Made by a program: the position numbers and the translations under genes. Of a DNA stretch of 64,000 bases, positions 34,041-43,843 are shown piece by piece. A model generated the notes under the pieces. The model had not been told where the DNA came from. It ran no database searches and was given only the letters and a program-made list of their open reading frames with translations. How positions within the stretch are numbered: position 1 is the first letter of the stretch; the number at the start of each line of letters is the position of its first letter. Origin of the DNA: Angustibacter sp. Root456 (GTDB lineage Bacteria > Actinomycetota > Actinomycetes > Actinomycetales > Angustibacteraceae); contig NZ_LMER01000014.1 in NCBI RefSeq assembly GCF_001426435.1, forward strand, positions 287,257-351,256. Direction: 5' to 3'.

Positions 34041-35762
34041 TCAGGCCGCGGGCCGGCCAGACCTCCCGAGCCCGCGCACGTCCGGTGCGCCCAGCCGGGC
34101 GGCGTCCGCGGTCTGGTCGTCCGGCTCCTTCTGCGACTGCAGCTCCGCCTCGACCCGGGCGAGGTAGTGCTCGATCTCGCTGCGCACGGTGGCGTCGTCC
34201 CAGCCGAGCACCGGCGCCACGAGCTGTGCGACGTAGGGCGCACTCGCCTCACCGCGGTCGGGCGTCTCGATCGAGATGCGCGTGCGGCGGGTCAGGACGT
34301 CGTCCAGGTGCAGTGCCCCCTCCGCCGCCGCGGCGTAGACGGCCTCGGCCCGCAGGTACGTCGGGGCACCCTCGATGGGGCGGCCGAGCTCAGGGTCCTG
34401 CCGCACGAGGTCGAGCACCTCGTCGGTGAGGGTGCCGTACCTGCGCAGCAGGTGCTCCACCCACGCGACGTGGACACCGCACTCGGCCGCGGTGGTCTCG
34501 CGGCGGTTCCACGCGACCGCGAAACCCTCTGCGCCCACGAGCGGCACCTGGTCGGTGCAGGAGGCCGCCACCTTGCCCGGCAGCCCCGTGACCGCCGCGT
34601 CGACGGCGTCCTGGGCCATCACGCGGTACGTCGTGTACTTGCCGCCCGCCACCATGGTCAGGCCCGGCACCGGGCTGACGACCGCGTGCTCGCGCGAGAG
34701 CTGCGACGTCGAGTCGGACTCCCCCGCGAGCAGCGGTCGCAGCCCGGCGTACACCCCGACCACGTCGTCGTGCGTCAACGGCGTGGCCAGCAGCCGGTTG
34801 GCGTGGTCGAGCAGGTAGTCGATGTCGCTGCGGCTGGCGGCCGGGTGCGCCAGGTCGAGCGCCCAGTCGGTGTCGGTCGTGCCGATGATCCAGTGGGTGT
34901 CCCACGGGATGATGAACAGCACGCTCTTCTCGGTGCGGCTGATGATGCCGGTGCCGGCGTGGATGCGGTCGCGCGGCACGAGCACGTGCACGCCTTTGGA
35001 GGCGCGCACGTTGAACTGGCCGTGCCCGCCGACCATCTCCTGGATCTCGTCGGTCCAGACCCCTGCGGCGTTGATGGTCTCGCGAGCCCGCACCGTGACG
35101 GTGCGCCCGCTCTCGAGGTCCTGCACCTCGGCGCCGACGACGCGGTCACCCTCCGACACGAAGCCGGTGACCCGCGCGCTCGTCGCGCACAGCGCCCCGT
35201 AGGCCGCCGCGGTGCGGGCGATCATCATCGTGTGGCGCGCGTCGTCGACCTGCCCGTCGTAGTACTTCACCGCGCCGACCAACGCGTCCTTGCGCAGCGA
35301 CGGGAACTCCCGCAGGGCCTGCTTGCGAGTCAGGTGCCGGTGGCCCGGCACGCCGTGCCGCCCACCCATGGTGTCGTAGAGCAGGACGCCGCTGCCGACG
35401 TACGGGCGCTCCCAGAACCGGTGCTGCAGCGGGTAGATGAACGGCACGGCCCGCGCCAGGTGCGGTGCCAGGCGGTTGAGGATGAGCGAGCGCTCGCGCA
35501 GCGCCTCGCGCACCAGACCGAAGTTGAGCTGCTCGAGGTAGCGCAGTCCGCCGTGGATCAGCTTGCTCGACCTGCTGGACGTGCCGGCCGCGTAGTCGCG
35601 CGCCTCGACCAGCCCCACCCGCAGCCCGCGAGTCGCGGCGTCCAACGCAGCGCCGCAACCGACCACTCCCCCGCCGATCACGAGGACGTCGAGCTCCTCA
35701 GCAGCCATGGCGTCCAGCGCCCGCCCGCGGGCCTGCGGGTCGAGCCGCACGGTGTCCGGCAT
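34041..35762 (-). CDS. glpD: Glycerol-3-phosphate dehydrogenase, FAD-dependent
   Basis: 573 aa. It oxidises glycerol-3-phosphate to dihydroxyacetone phosphate and feeds electrons to the quinone pool at the membrane. The FAD motif VLVIGGGVVGCGAALDAATR is near residue 25, and SSRSSKLIHGGLRYLEQ, GRTVTVRARETINAAGVW and TVAGGKYTTYRVMAQDAVD-type segments follow. The start shares one base with the glpK stop (TGATG), so the three genes glpF-glpK-glpD form an operon. Confidence 0.95.
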   Translation of the reverse strand: MPDTVRLDPQARGRALDAMAAEELDVLVIGGGVVGCGAALDAATRGLRVGLVEARDYAAGTSSRSSKLIHGGLRYLEQLNFGLVREALRERSLILNRLAPHLARAVPFIYPLQHRFWERPYVGSGVLLYDTMGGRHGVPGHRHLTRKQALREFPSLRKDALVGAVKYYDGQVDDARHTMMIARTAAAYGALCATSARVTGFVSEGDRVVGAEVQDLESGRTVTVRARETINAAGVWTDEIQEMVGGHGQFNVRASKGVHVLVPRDRIHAGTGIISRTEKSVLFIIPWDTHWIIGTTDTDWALDLAHPAASRSDIDYLLDHANRLLATPLTHDDVVGVYAGLRPLLAGESDSTSQLSREHAVVSPVPGLTMVAGGKYTTYRVMAQDAVDAAVTGLPGKVAASCTDQVPLVGAEGFAVAWNRRETTAAECGVHVAWVEHLLRRYGTLTDEVLDLVRQDPELGRPIEGAPTYLRAEAVYAAAAEGALHLDDVLTRRTRISIETPDRGEASAPYVAQLVAPVLGWDDATVRSEIEHYLARVEAELQSQKEPDDQTADAARLGAPDVRGLGRSGRPAA

Positions 35763-37276
35763 CACACCTCCACCCAGCCGAGCGTGCGCTGCACGGCCTT
35801 CGTCCAGCCCTGGTAGCCGGTCTCGCGCTGCTCCTCGTCCCACTGCGGCTGCCAGCGCTTGCTCTCGTTCCAGTTCTTGCGCAGCTCCTCCGGGTCCTTC
35901 CAGAAGCCGACGGCCAGGCCGGCCGCGTACGCCGCACCCAGGGCCGTGGTCTCGGCCACGACCGGGCGGCTCACGGGCACGCCGAGCACGTCGGCCTGGA
36001 TCTGCATGCACAGGTCGTTGGCGGTCACGCCACCGTCGACCTTGAGCACCTCCAGACGCACGCCGGAGTCCTTCTCCATCGCGTCGGCGACGTCGCGGCT
36101 CTGGTAGCAGATCGCCTCCAGCGTGGCGCGCGCGATGTGGGCGTTGGTGTTGAACCGCGAGAGGCCGACGATGGCGCCGCGCGCGTCCGAGCGCCAGTAC
36201 GGCGCGAAGAGCCCGGAGAACGCCGGCACGAAGTACACGCCGCCGTTGTCGGGCACCTCACGCGCGAGGGTCTCGCTCTGGCCGGCGCCCTGGATGATCC
36301 CGAGCTGGTCGCGCAGCCACTGCACCGCCGAGCCCGTGACCGCGATCGAGCCCTCGAGCGCGTACACCGCGGGCTGGTCGCCGAACTGGTAGCAGACCGT
36401 CGACAGCAGGCCGTTCTGCGAGCGCACGAGCTCGGTGCCCGTGTTGAGCAGCAGGAAGTTGCCCGTGCCGTAGGTGTTCTTGGCCTCGCCGGCTGCCAGG
36501 CAGACCTGGCCGACCATGGCGGCCTGCTGGTCACCGAGTGCGGCCGCCAGCGCCACCTCGCCACCCAGCGGGCCGTGCGCCAGGGTCGTGCCGTACAGCG
36601 AGGGGTCGGACGACGGCCTGATCTCGGGCAGCATCTGGCGCGGGATGCCGAAGATCGCCAGCAGGTCGTCGTCCCACTGCAGGGTCTCGAGGTTCATGAG
36701 CATCGTGCGGCTGGCGTTCGTGACGTCCGTGACGTGCACGCCGCCGTCGACCCCACCGGTGAGGTTCCACAGCACCCACGAGTCGGTGGTGCCGAAGATC
36801 GCGTCGCCCTTCTCGGCGGCCTCGCGCACGCCGGGCACGTTCTCGAGGATCCACTGGATCTTGCCGCCCGAGAAGTACGTCGCCGGAGGCAGACCGGCGC
36901 GCTCGCGGATGAGCGCCCCACGCTCGTCACGGTCGAGGGCCGCCGCGATCTTGTCGGTGCGGGTGTCCTGCCAGACGATGGCGTTGTAGTACGGACGGCC
37001 GGTGCGCTTGTTCCACACCACCGTGGTCTCGCGCTGGTTGGTGATGCCGAGGGCCGCGAGATCGCTCGCCTGCAGGCCCTGGCCGTTCATGACGGTCTGC
37101 AGCACCGAGCTGGTGCGCTCCCAGATCTCGACCGGGTTGTGCTCGACCCAACCCGGCTTCGGCATCACCTGGGTGTGCTCGAGCTGGTGGCGCGCGACCT
37201 CGTTGCCGCCGTGGTCGAAGATCATGAAGCGGGTGCTGGTGGTGCCCTGGTCGACGGCGCCGACGTACTCAGCCAT
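35762..37276 (-). CDS. glpK: Glycerol kinase (first copy)
   Basis: 504 aa. It phosphorylates glycerol to glycerol-3-phosphate. [59 protein letters not shown] and [10 protein letters not shown] mark the ATPase and glycerol-binding sites, and the [18 protein letters not shown] loop is canonical. ATG 37276 has CGAAGGAG at proper spacing. It lies 47 bases after glpF. Confidence 0.97.
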   Translation of the reverse strand: MAEYVGAVDQGTTSTRFMIFDHGGNEVARHQLEHTQVMPKPGWVEHNPVEIWERTSSVLQTVMNGQGLQASDLAALGITNQRETTVVWNKRTGRPYYNAIVWQDTRTDKIAAALDRDERGALIRERAGLPPATYFSGGKIQWILENVPGVREAAEKGDAIFGTTDSWVLWNLTGGVDGGVHVTDVTNASRTMLMNLETLQWDDDLLAIFGIPRQMLPEIRPSSDPSLYGTTLAHGPLGGEVALAAALGDQQAAMVGQVCLAAGEAKNTYGTGNFLLLNTGTELVRSQNGLLSTVCYQFGDQPAVYALEGSIAVTGSAVQWLRDQLGIIQGAGQSETLAREVPDNGGVYFVPAFSGLFAPYWRSDARGAIVGLSRFNTNAHIARATLEAICYQSRDVADAMEKDSGVRLEVLKVDGGVTANDLCMQIQADVLGVPVSRPVVAETTALGAAYAAGLAVGFWKDPEELRKNWNESKRWQPQWDEEQRETGYQGWTKAVQRTLGWVEV

Positions 37277-37323
37277 GGAGTGCTCCTTCGCGGGTTCTGC
37301 GGTGGATGGGGTGAGCGCCTGGG

Positions 37324-38178
37324 TCAGCGCGCGGACGCGGTGGCGGCGACGTCGTCGCGCAGGTCGGTAGTGGGCATCTCGCCGACCTCGGTCGGCTCGT
37401 CTGCCGCCGGCAGGAAGCGCTCGACGAGGTGCACGTAGGCGCCGGCACCGATCAGGCCGCCGACGACCGGCGCGACGATCGGCACCCAGAAGTACAGGCC
37501 GCCGCCCTGGTCGCGGAACGCGGTGCCGTACCCGGTGATGAACGACGCCAGGCGGGGGCCGAAGTCGCGCGCCGGGTTGATCGCGTAGCCGGCGTTGGTG
37601 CCCCAGGCCATGCCGATCGCGACGACGATGAGGCCGACGATGAACGGCGCCATCCAGGCCACCGGCGCGCTGTTGCGGACGTCGGTGACGGCGAGGATGA
37701 GGAACAGCAGGATCGCGGTGCCGACCACCTGGTCGAGCACGGCAGTGCCGATGCTGATGTCGAGGGACCCGTTGCCAGGCAGCGTCGAGAAGATGCCCTG
37801 CGTGGCGATCGTGTGCTTGGGGTCGACCGTCGCGATGGCGTCCGCGTAGGTGAAGCGCACGATGAGCGCCGCGACGAACGCCCCGGCGGTCTGCGCGATC
37901 GAGTACGGCACCACCTTGCGCCACTCGAAGTCGCGGAAGGCCGCGAGCGCCACCGACACTGCGGGGTTCAGGTGGGCACCGCTGATGCGCCCTGCGGTGT
38001 AGACACCGAAGACCACGCCGAGCCCCCAGGCCCAGGCGATCGAGTCGTGGTCGCCGAGCGCGCCCTTGCCGGTCACGACCTGAGCCACGACGCCGACGCC
38101 GAAGAGGATGAGGACGGCCGTCCCCACGAACTCCGCGACCAGCTCTCCGACGAGCGTTCGCCTACCGAGTGATGTCAT
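37324..38178 (-). CDS. glpF: Glycerol facilitator (aquaglyceroporin)
   Basis: 284 aa with six transmembrane segments and two half-helices bearing [10 protein letters not shown] and [13 protein letters not shown]. The Asp after the second NPAR is the glycerol-channel hallmark. It is the first gene of the glpFKD operon, with GAAGGAG before ATG 38178 and a promoter at 38242-38270. Confidence 0.96.
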   Translation of the reverse strand: MTSLGRRTLVGELVAEFVGTAVLILFGVGVVAQVVTGKGALGDHDSIAWAWGLGVVFGVYTAGRISGAHLNPAVSVALAAFRDFEWRKVVPYSIAQTAGAFVAALIVRFTYADAIATVDPKHTIATQGIFSTLPGNGSLDISIGTAVLDQVVGTAILLFLILAVTDVRNSAPVAWMAPFIVGLIVVAIGMAWGTNAGYAINPARDFGPRLASFITGYGTAFRDQGGGLYFWVPIVAPVVGGLIGAGAYVHLVERFLPAADEPTEVGEMPTTDLRDDVAATASAR

Positions 38179-38241
38179 TGGCCAGACTCCTTCGTCTGCA
38201 GTGGATCTGGGGGCCTGAGAGGGCCGGAACGAGATGCGCAG

Positions 38242-38270
38242 ACGCTAGGAAGACGGAGCGAGCGCGACAA
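38242..38270 (-). promoter_or_regulatory. Sigma-70-type promoter of glpFKD
   Basis: On the minus strand TTGTCG (38265-38270) and TAGCGT (38242-38247) are separated by exactly 17 bases, giving a start near 38235 and a leader of about 57 bases. Operator-like palindromes lie immediately upstream. Confidence 0.65.
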
Positions 38271-38279
38271 CGGGCACCA

Positions 38280-38320
38280 TTCGGCATGGCCGAACGCCAC
38301 GGCGTTCGGCGATGTCGAAC
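38280..38320. promoter_or_regulatory. Overlapping palindromes, probable IclR-type operator
   Basis: TTCGGC-ATG-GCCGAA (38280-38294), then CCGAACGCC-AC-GGCGTTCGG (38290-38309, perfect 9-bp arms), then GTTCG and CGAAC arms at 38304-38320. All share the TTCGG/CCGAA half-site. They lie between the divergent glpF and iclR promoters, as expected for autoregulated control by the adjacent GylR-like protein. Confidence 0.65.
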
Positions 38321-38353
38321 GCTTCGTCCTCTGCTGGCGGGCGTTGTCCGGAT

Positions 38354-38359
38354 TAGCCT
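38354..38359 (+). promoter_or_regulatory. Putative -10 element for leaderless iclR-family mRNA
   Basis: TAGCCT exactly 6 bases before the regulator's ATG at 38366, with no ribosome-binding site. Confidence 0.45.
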
Positions 38360-38365
38360 CGGGCC

Positions 38366-39136
38366 ATGGCGGGCACCGTGCAGTCCGTGGAACGCGCGGC
38401 GGCGATCGTCCAGCTCCTGGCCACTGAGATGGAGCCCTTGGCGCTGGCGCAGATCTCGTCTGCCCTGTCGTTGGCGAAGCCGACCGCCCACGGGCTGCTG
38501 CAGACCCTCTGTGCGGTGGGGTTCGTCGAGCAGGACAACGCCCAGGGCCGTTATCGGCTCGGCCGCGACCTGCTGCAGCTCGGATCGGAGCCGCTCGACG
38601 TCAACGAGCTGAGATCGCGAGCCATCAACTGGACCGACGCGCTGGCCGCCCGCACCGGGCAGTCGGCGCGCGTCGGGCTCTTCCGCGACGGTCAGGTGCT
38701 CATCGCGCACCACGTGTTCCGGGTCAACTCCTGCGACGAGGTCATGCAGACGGGGACGTCGGTGCCGATGCACGCCTCGGCGCTCGGCAAGGTGCTCGTG
38801 GCCTTCGACCCCGGGGCGGCCCGCGCCTGCCTGGGCGAGCCGCTCGAGAGCCTCACCTACCGGACGGTGAGCGACCGCAGCACCTTGCTGCGCCAGCTGG
38901 CCGACGTCCGCGACGCCGGCTGGGCGGCGGCGGTCGAAGAGGCGGAGCCGGGGCTGGCGGGCATCGCGGCCCCGATCCGCGACCGCGGTGGCTACGTGGT
39001 CGCCGCCCTCGGCATCACGGGGCCGGTCGATCTCCTGTGCGACAGCAGGTCCCGGCCGCGTCCCGAGCTCGTCGAGGACGTGCTGTGGGCGGCGCGAGCG
39101 GTGTCGCGCGAGTTCGGGCACGGACGCGCCACGTGA
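38366..39136 (+). CDS. IclR-family regulator of glycerol genes (GylR-like)
   Basis: 256 aa. The N-terminal winged helix-turn-helix (residues about 5-65: SVERAAAIVQLLATEMEPLAL, AKPTAHGLLQTLCAVGFVEQD) is followed by the IclR effector domain (VPMHASALGKVLVAF, GIAAPIRDRGGYVVAALGITGP). Streptomyces GylR represses the glycerol operon and is relieved by glycerol-3-phosphate. The same role is likely here: the gene is divergent from glpFKD and overlaps a second glpK by 4 bases. Confidence 0.92.
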   Translation: MAGTVQSVERAAAIVQLLATEMEPLALAQISSALSLAKPTAHGLLQTLCAVGFVEQDNAQGRYRLGRDLLQLGSEPLDVNELRSRAINWTDALAARTGQSARVGLFRDGQVLIAHHVFRVNSCDEVMQTGTSVPMHASALGKVLVAFDPGAARACLGEPLESLTYRTVSDRSTLLRQLADVRDAGWAAAVEEAEPGLAGIAAPIRDRGGYVVAALGITGPVDLLCDSRSRPRPELVEDVLWAARAVSREFGHGRAT

Positions 39137-40641
39137 CGGAGCGCTACGTCGCGGCCCTCGACCAGGGCACGACGTCGACTCGCTGCCTGGTCTTCGACCA
39201 CCAGGGGCGCCTGGTGTCGCTCGCGCAGCGCCTGCACCGGCAGAGCTACCCCCGCCCGGGCTGGGTGGAGCACGACGCCGAGGAGATCTGGGAGGTCGTG
39301 CGCCGCATCGTGCCCGAGGCGTTGGCGGACGCCGGGATCGACCCCTCGCAGGTCGTCGCGCTGGGTGTCACCAACCAGCGCGAGACCACCGTCGTCTGGG
39401 ACCGCGCGAGCGGCCGGCCCGTGGCGCCGGCGATCGTCTGGCAGGACACGCGCACCGCGGACCTGCTGCCGAGCGTCTGTCGGACCCTCACCGAGGACGA
39501 GATCCACGAGCGCACGGGCCTTCCCCTCACCACCTACTTCTCCGGCCCGAAGCTGCGGTGGCTGCTCGACACCGTGCCGGGCCTGCAGGAGCGGGCCGAG
39601 CGCGGTGAGGTGCTGTTCGGCACCATGGACACCTGGCTGCTGTGGAACCTCACCGGCGGCGTCGACGGTGGCGTGCACGCCACCGACATCACGAACGCGA
39701 GCCGCACGCAGCTGATGAACCTGCGCACGGGCGAGTGGGACGACGAGCTGCTCGCCTGCATGGGCGTGCCGGCCGCCATGCTGCCGCAGATCCGGCCCTC
39801 GGTGGGTGGCTTCGGGACCACCGTCGACCCCGTGCCCGGCATCCCGGTCGCCGCGGTGATCGGCGACCAGCAGGCGTCGCTGTTCGGGCAGACCGCGTTC
39901 GAGCCGGGTGACGGCAAGTGCACGTTCGGCACCGGCGCGTTCCTGCTGCTCAACACCGGCCAGCAGGTCGTGCGGTCGCGGCACGGGCTCGTCACCACGG
40001 TCGCGCACCAGCTCGACGGCGAGCCGCCGGTCTACGCCCTCGAGGGGTCGGTGGCCGTTGCCGGTGCGTTGGTGGAGTGGTGCCGCGAGAGCCTCGGCCT
40101 CATCCGCACCCCCGCCGAGATCGAGACGCTGGCCGCGAGCGTGACGGACAACGGAGGCTGCTACGTCGTGCCAGCGTTCGCGGGGCTGTACGCGCCGCAC
40201 TGGCAGCCGCAGGCCCAGGGTGTCGTGGTCGGTCTCACGTCGTACGTGAAGCAGGGCCACATCGCTCGGGCGGTGCTCGAGGCGACGGCGCTGCAGACCC
40301 AGGAGGTCGCGCGCGCCATGCAGAGCGACTCGGGCGTGCCGCTGCGCGTGCTGGCCGTCGACGGCGGCATGACGGCGAACAACCTGCTGATGCAGGCCGT
40401 CGCCGACCTGCTCGACGTGCCCGTCGTGCGGCCGATGATGGCCGAGACCGTCGCGCTCGGCGCGGCCTACGCGGCGGGCCTGGCCAGCGGGTACTGGCCC
40501 GACCAGCACGTGCTGCGCCGACAGTGGCACCGCGCCGCCGAGTGGCGACCCCAGATGACCTGCGAAGCCCGCGCGCACGAGCTGGAGCGGTGGTCGCGGG
40601 CCATCGAGCTCGCCATCGCGTGGGGCGAGCCCCCACGCTGA
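39133..40641 (+). CDS. glpK: Second glycerol kinase-like protein
   Basis: 502 aa from GTG 39133, translationally coupled to the IclR gene. [56 protein letters not shown] and GDQQASLFGQ retain the residues expected to bind glycerol and ATP. The usually invariant APYW..ARG loop reads APHWQPQAQG, unlike the first copy. This may mean altered kinetics, altered regulation, or another polyol substrate. It ends 7 bases from the convergent diguanylate cyclase gene. Confidence 0.9.
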   Translation: MTERYVAALDQGTTSTRCLVFDHQGRLVSLAQRLHRQSYPRPGWVEHDAEEIWEVVRRIVPEALADAGIDPSQVVALGVTNQRETTVVWDRASGRPVAPAIVWQDTRTADLLPSVCRTLTEDEIHERTGLPLTTYFSGPKLRWLLDTVPGLQERAERGEVLFGTMDTWLLWNLTGGVDGGVHATDITNASRTQLMNLRTGEWDDELLACMGVPAAMLPQIRPSVGGFGTTVDPVPGIPVAAVIGDQQASLFGQTAFEPGDGKCTFGTGAFLLLNTGQQVVRSRHGLVTTVAHQLDGEPPVYALEGSVAVAGALVEWCRESLGLIRTPAEIETLAASVTDNGGCYVVPAFAGLYAPHWQPQAQGVVVGLTSYVKQGHIARAVLEATALQTQEVARAMQSDSGVPLRVLAVDGGMTANNLLMQAVADLLDVPVVRPMMAETVALGAAYAAGLASGYWPDQHVLRRQWHRAAEWRPQMTCEARAHELERWSRAIELAIAWGEPPR

Positions 40642-40648
40642 CCCCGCC

Positions 40649-42391
40649 TCAGGCCGGAGCCTGCTGGCGGGTGTGGCGACGCCGGTCGGGCCGCGAGCGT
40701 TTCGCGCGGTACATGTCCGCGTCGGCGAGAGCGACGAGCGCGTCGGCCTCGATCCGCGTGTCCGTCCAGGCCGCCCCGACGCTCGCGACCGGCACGAGCT
40801 CGGTGCCGTCGTGGTCGAACGGCTCGCGCAGGAGGTCCTGGACCGCGGCGACGGCATGTGCGACCGCCTCGTGCGAGCCCAGGTCGGTGCGGAGCACGAC
40901 GAACTCGTCTCCCCCGAACCGACCCACGGCGCCGCCTGGTCCGGCATCGGCCAGCAGTCGCCGTCCGACCTCGCGCAGCAACGCGTCGCCGGCGGCGTGA
41001 CCGAGCCGGTCGTTGACGTCCTTGAAACCGTCGAGGTCGATGAACAGCACGCTGACGCTCGCCCGAGCCTCCCGGCCGCCGGACTCGCCGGGAAGCGCCG
41101 CGAGCGATCCCTCGAGCCGCTCGATGGCAGCGCGCCGCACCAGGCAGCCGGTGAGGTCGTCGTGGCTCGCGCGGTGCGCGAGCTGCTCACGCAGCTGGGC
41201 GGCCTCCGTGACGTCGGACAGGTACAAGATGGCGCCGGTGCACTCTCCGGAGTCGGTGTGCAGCCCCCGCACGCTGATGGCCACGCGCCGCAGCCCCTGC
41301 ACCGCGTCGACCGCGTCGGCTGCCAGATCGGCTGCCAGGTCGGCTGCCAGGTCGGCTGCCAGGTCGGCTGCCAGGTCGGCTTCGAGGTCGGCGTCGACAC
41401 CGCGGTCTCGTACGCAGCGCAGGGCGTCGCGTAGCGGCTCGGGGTCGGTCATGACGTCGTACAGCTCGAACACCGAGGCGAGCTCGAGACCGAGCACTCC
41501 GGCCAGGCGCGCGTTGCGGTGCACCACTCGCCCAGTGGTGTCGATCTGCAGGATCCCTCCCGGCAGCGCCTCAGTGAGGCGGCGCAGCAGCTGGTCGCTG
41601 GCCTCCAGCGCCTGGGTGACCGCCATCTCCTCGGCGATGTCGACCATCTCGGCCAGCACGCAGCGGTAGTCGGGGTGGGCGAGCAGGTTGCGGTTCGTCA
41701 CCTCGAACCACAGCCAGCTGCCGTCGTCGTGGCGATGGCGCAGACGGGTGCGGCGAGCCGCACCGGGGTGCTGGAGGAGGTCCATCCAGTTGGCGATGGC
41801 ACGCTGCTGGTCGTCGGGGTGGATGAGCTCGAGCGTGCGGCGACCGGCGTACGCCTCGGGCGTCCAGCCGAGCAGCCGCGTGACCGTCTCGTCGACCTCC
41901 AGCAGGCAGGCGACCTCGTCCTTGCGCACCACGCACACCCGCGGCCGCAGGGCGTCCTGGGCGCGGGCCGAGTCGTCCGCCGCGACGTCGCGGTAGCCCA
42001 CGAGGAACGCCAGCAGCACGCCGAAGCGTTCGCGGGTGTCGAGGCCGTGCATCGTGATCGTGGAGCCGGCCCCGTGCAACGCCCCGGCGCGCGTACTGGC
42101 GGCGCCGGTGACGCGCACCTCGTGCCAGAGGTCGATGACGGTCACGATGTCCTCGGGGTGGACGAGCTCGAGCACCGAGGCGGCCCCGGAGATGGTCGCG
42201 GCCTCGCGCACCGGCACCGCAGGCGGCATGGGCACGATGAGGCCGCTGTCGTTCACCGCCACCACCCGCGCGGCCGGATCGGCCAGCAGGGCGTCGGCGA
42301 CGGTGTCGCGCTGCTCGGCGGTGTAGCGCTGCTGCCCCAACGTCGTCTTCCCCCTGGCACTCAGGACCGCGGCACGGTCACCGGTTAGCAT
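40649..42391 (-). CDS. PAS-GGDEF diguanylate cyclase
   Basis: 580 aa, cytoplasmic. At least two PAS-like sensor regions (about 140-265 and 270-390, with LLGWTPEAYAGRRTLELIHPDD in the first) precede a GGDEF domain (about 415-570). RFGGDEFVVL at about 491-500 gives an intact active site, and DLTGCLVRRAAIERL and FIDLDGFKDVNDRLGHAAGD are present. The RxxD inhibitory site normally just before GGDEF is absent (the region reads AGPGGAVG), so product inhibition may be lost. It makes cyclic-di-GMP, the ligand of BldD encoded at 63 kb. A 12-bp tandem repeat lies in the second PAS region. The ATG at 42391 has no ribosome-binding site; a later start is possible. Confidence 0.88.
   Translation of the reverse strand: MLTGDRAAVLSARGKTTLGQQRYTAEQRDTVADALLADPAARVVAVNDSGLIVPMPPAVPVREAATISGAASVLELVHPEDIVTVIDLWHEVRVTGAASTRAGALHGAGSTITMHGLDTRERFGVLLAFLVGYRDVAADDSARAQDALRPRVCVVRKDEVACLLEVDETVTRLLGWTPEAYAGRRTLELIHPDDQQRAIANWMDLLQHPGAARRTRLRHRHDDGSWLWFEVTNRNLLAHPDYRCVLAEMVDIAEEMAVTQALEASDQLLRRLTEALPGGILQIDTTGRVVHRNARLAGVLGLELASVFELYDVMTDPEPLRDALRCVRDRGVDADLEADLAADLAADLAADLAADLAADAVDAVQGLRRVAISVRGLHTDSGECTGAILYLSDVTEAAQLREQLAHRASHDDLTGCLVRRAAIERLEGSLAALPGESGGREARASVSVLFIDLDGFKDVNDRLGHAAGDALLREVGRRLLADAGPGGAVGRFGGDEFVVLRTDLGSHEAVAHAVAAVQDLLREPFDHDGTELVPVASVGAAWTDTRIEADALVALADADMYRAKRSRPDRRRHTRQQAPA
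41318..41389 (-). repeat. 12-bp in-frame tandem repeat in the GGDEF gene
   Basis: Six consecutive 12-base units (plus-strand unit GGCTGCCAGGTC, the first and last imperfect) encode repeats of Ala-Asp-Leu-Ala. Because the unit is a multiple of three, copy-number change would alter length but not frame. Confidence 0.93.
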
Positions 42392-42430
42392 CGGCCGCGC
42401 GAGCGCGGACCTGAGGGTCCGCCGCGCTGC

Positions 42431-43843
42431 TCACCTGCGTCGGAGCAACGCCAAGAACATGGCGTCGGTGCCGTGCCGGTGCGGCCACAGCTGCACGGTC
42501 GGGCCGCCGACGTCCGGCACCGGCACGAGCGCCGAGGCGTCGACCAGCTCGACGTCGTCGCGCCGGCGCACGACGTCGTCGACCACGAGACGCGTCTCCG
42601 CGACGTGCGGTGAGCAGGTGCTGTAGGCGATGACGCCGCCCTGCCGGGTGGCGTCGATGGCGCTGTTGAGCAGGTCGCGCTGCAGCGGCGCCAGGGTCGA
42701 CAGGTCCGCTGGGCTGCGCCGCCACCGCGCCTCCGGACGACGGCGCAGCGCGCCCAGCCCGGTGCACGGGGCGTCGACGAGGACGCGGTCGTACCGCCCC
42801 GGCTCGTCGTCGCCGACCTCGCGCCCGTCGGTGCAGCGGACCTCCACCGTGTCAGCGAGCGGCGCCACGGCGGTGCGCACGAGGTCGGCCCGGTGGGGCG
42901 CCACCTCGACGGCGGTGAGGCGGGCGCCGCGCTCGCGGGCCAGGGCCCCGAGCAGGGCGGCCTTGCCCCCGGGCCCCGCGCACAGGTCGAGCCACTGCTC
43001 GTCGCTGCCCTCGACGGGGGCGTCCGCGAGCGCGCGGGCCACCAGCTGGCTGCCTTCGTCCTGCACTCCCGCCCGGCCCTCGCGCACGGCGCGGATGCTT
43101 CCGGGGTCACCGGCCGCCCAGCGCGCAGCTCCGGGTGCCCAGCGACCGGGCGTGGCTCCGGCGTCCAGGAGCTCCGAGACGTCGGCGAGGCCGGGGCGCG
43201 CGACGAGCGAGACGCTCGGGGCGGCGTTGTCGGCGGCGAGCAGGGCCGCGAGCTCGTCGTCGAGAGCCTCGGGGGCGACCCCTCGCACGGCGAGCGCCTC
43301 ACGCAGGGCGCGCACGACCCAGACCGGGTGGCTGTGCTCGACGGCGAGGTGGCCGACGACGTCGGCCGCGGCGTCGGGGGCCACCTGCGCGACCCACTGC
43401 TCGACGTCGCGCTCGGCAACGCGGCGCAGCACGGCGTTGGCGAGGCCACCCGGGCCCTGGCCGACACGGCCGCGCACGAGGGCGACGGTCTCGCTCACGG
43501 CGGCGTGCGCGGGCACCCGCATGCCCAGCAGCTGGTGGACGCCGAGGCGCAGCGCGTCGAGCAGCGCGGCGTCGAGCTCGCCGAGCGGGCGGTCGACGCA
43601 GGCTGTCAGCACCGCGTCGTAGAGACCGCGCATCCGCAAGGCGCCGTAGGTCAGCTCGGTGGCGAACCCGGCGTCGCGCGGGGCGAGACGACGCTCGCGC
43701 AGCAGGCGAGGCAGGACGAGGTTGGCGTAGGCGTCCTGCTCGGCGACGGCTCGCAGGGTGTCGAAGGCGACCGCACGAGCAGGGTCGGGACGCCGGGCGC
43801 GCTGCGAGGGCCGCTGGGCGGAGCGCTGACGGGGGCCGCTCAC
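42431..43843 (-). CDS. rsmB: 16S rRNA (cytosine-C5)-methyltransferase, RsmB/Fmu
   Basis: 470 aa. An N-terminal NusB-like RNA-binding region ([23 protein letters not shown]) precedes the SAM domain: [37 protein letters not shown] with the release Cys, and [16 protein letters not shown] with the catalytic Cys. GTG 43843 overlaps the fmt stop by 4 bases. Confidence 0.95.
   Translation of the reverse strand: MSGPRQRSAQRPSQRARRPDPARAVAFDTLRAVAEQDAYANLVLPRLLRERRLAPRDAGFATELTYGALRMRGLYDAVLTACVDRPLGELDAALLDALRLGVHQLLGMRVPAHAAVSETVALVRGRVGQGPGGLANAVLRRVAERDVEQWVAQVAPDAAADVVGHLAVEHSHPVWVVRALREALAVRGVAPEALDDELAALLAADNAAPSVSLVARPGLADVSELLDAGATPGRWAPGAARWAAGDPGSIRAVREGRAGVQDEGSQLVARALADAPVEGSDEQWLDLCAGPGGKAALLGALARERGARLTAVEVAPHRADLVRTAVAPLADTVEVRCTDGREVGDDEPGRYDRVLVDAPCTGLGALRRRPEARWRRSPADLSTLAPLQRDLLNSAIDATRQGGVIAYSTCSPHVAETRLVVDDVVRRRDDVELVDASALVPVPDVGGPTVQLWPHRHGTDAMFLALLRRR

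Noticed and set aside
33318-35816. 832-codon plus-strand open frame opposite rpe and glpD
   Set aside because: Spans an intergenic region and two genes with full motifs on the other strand.
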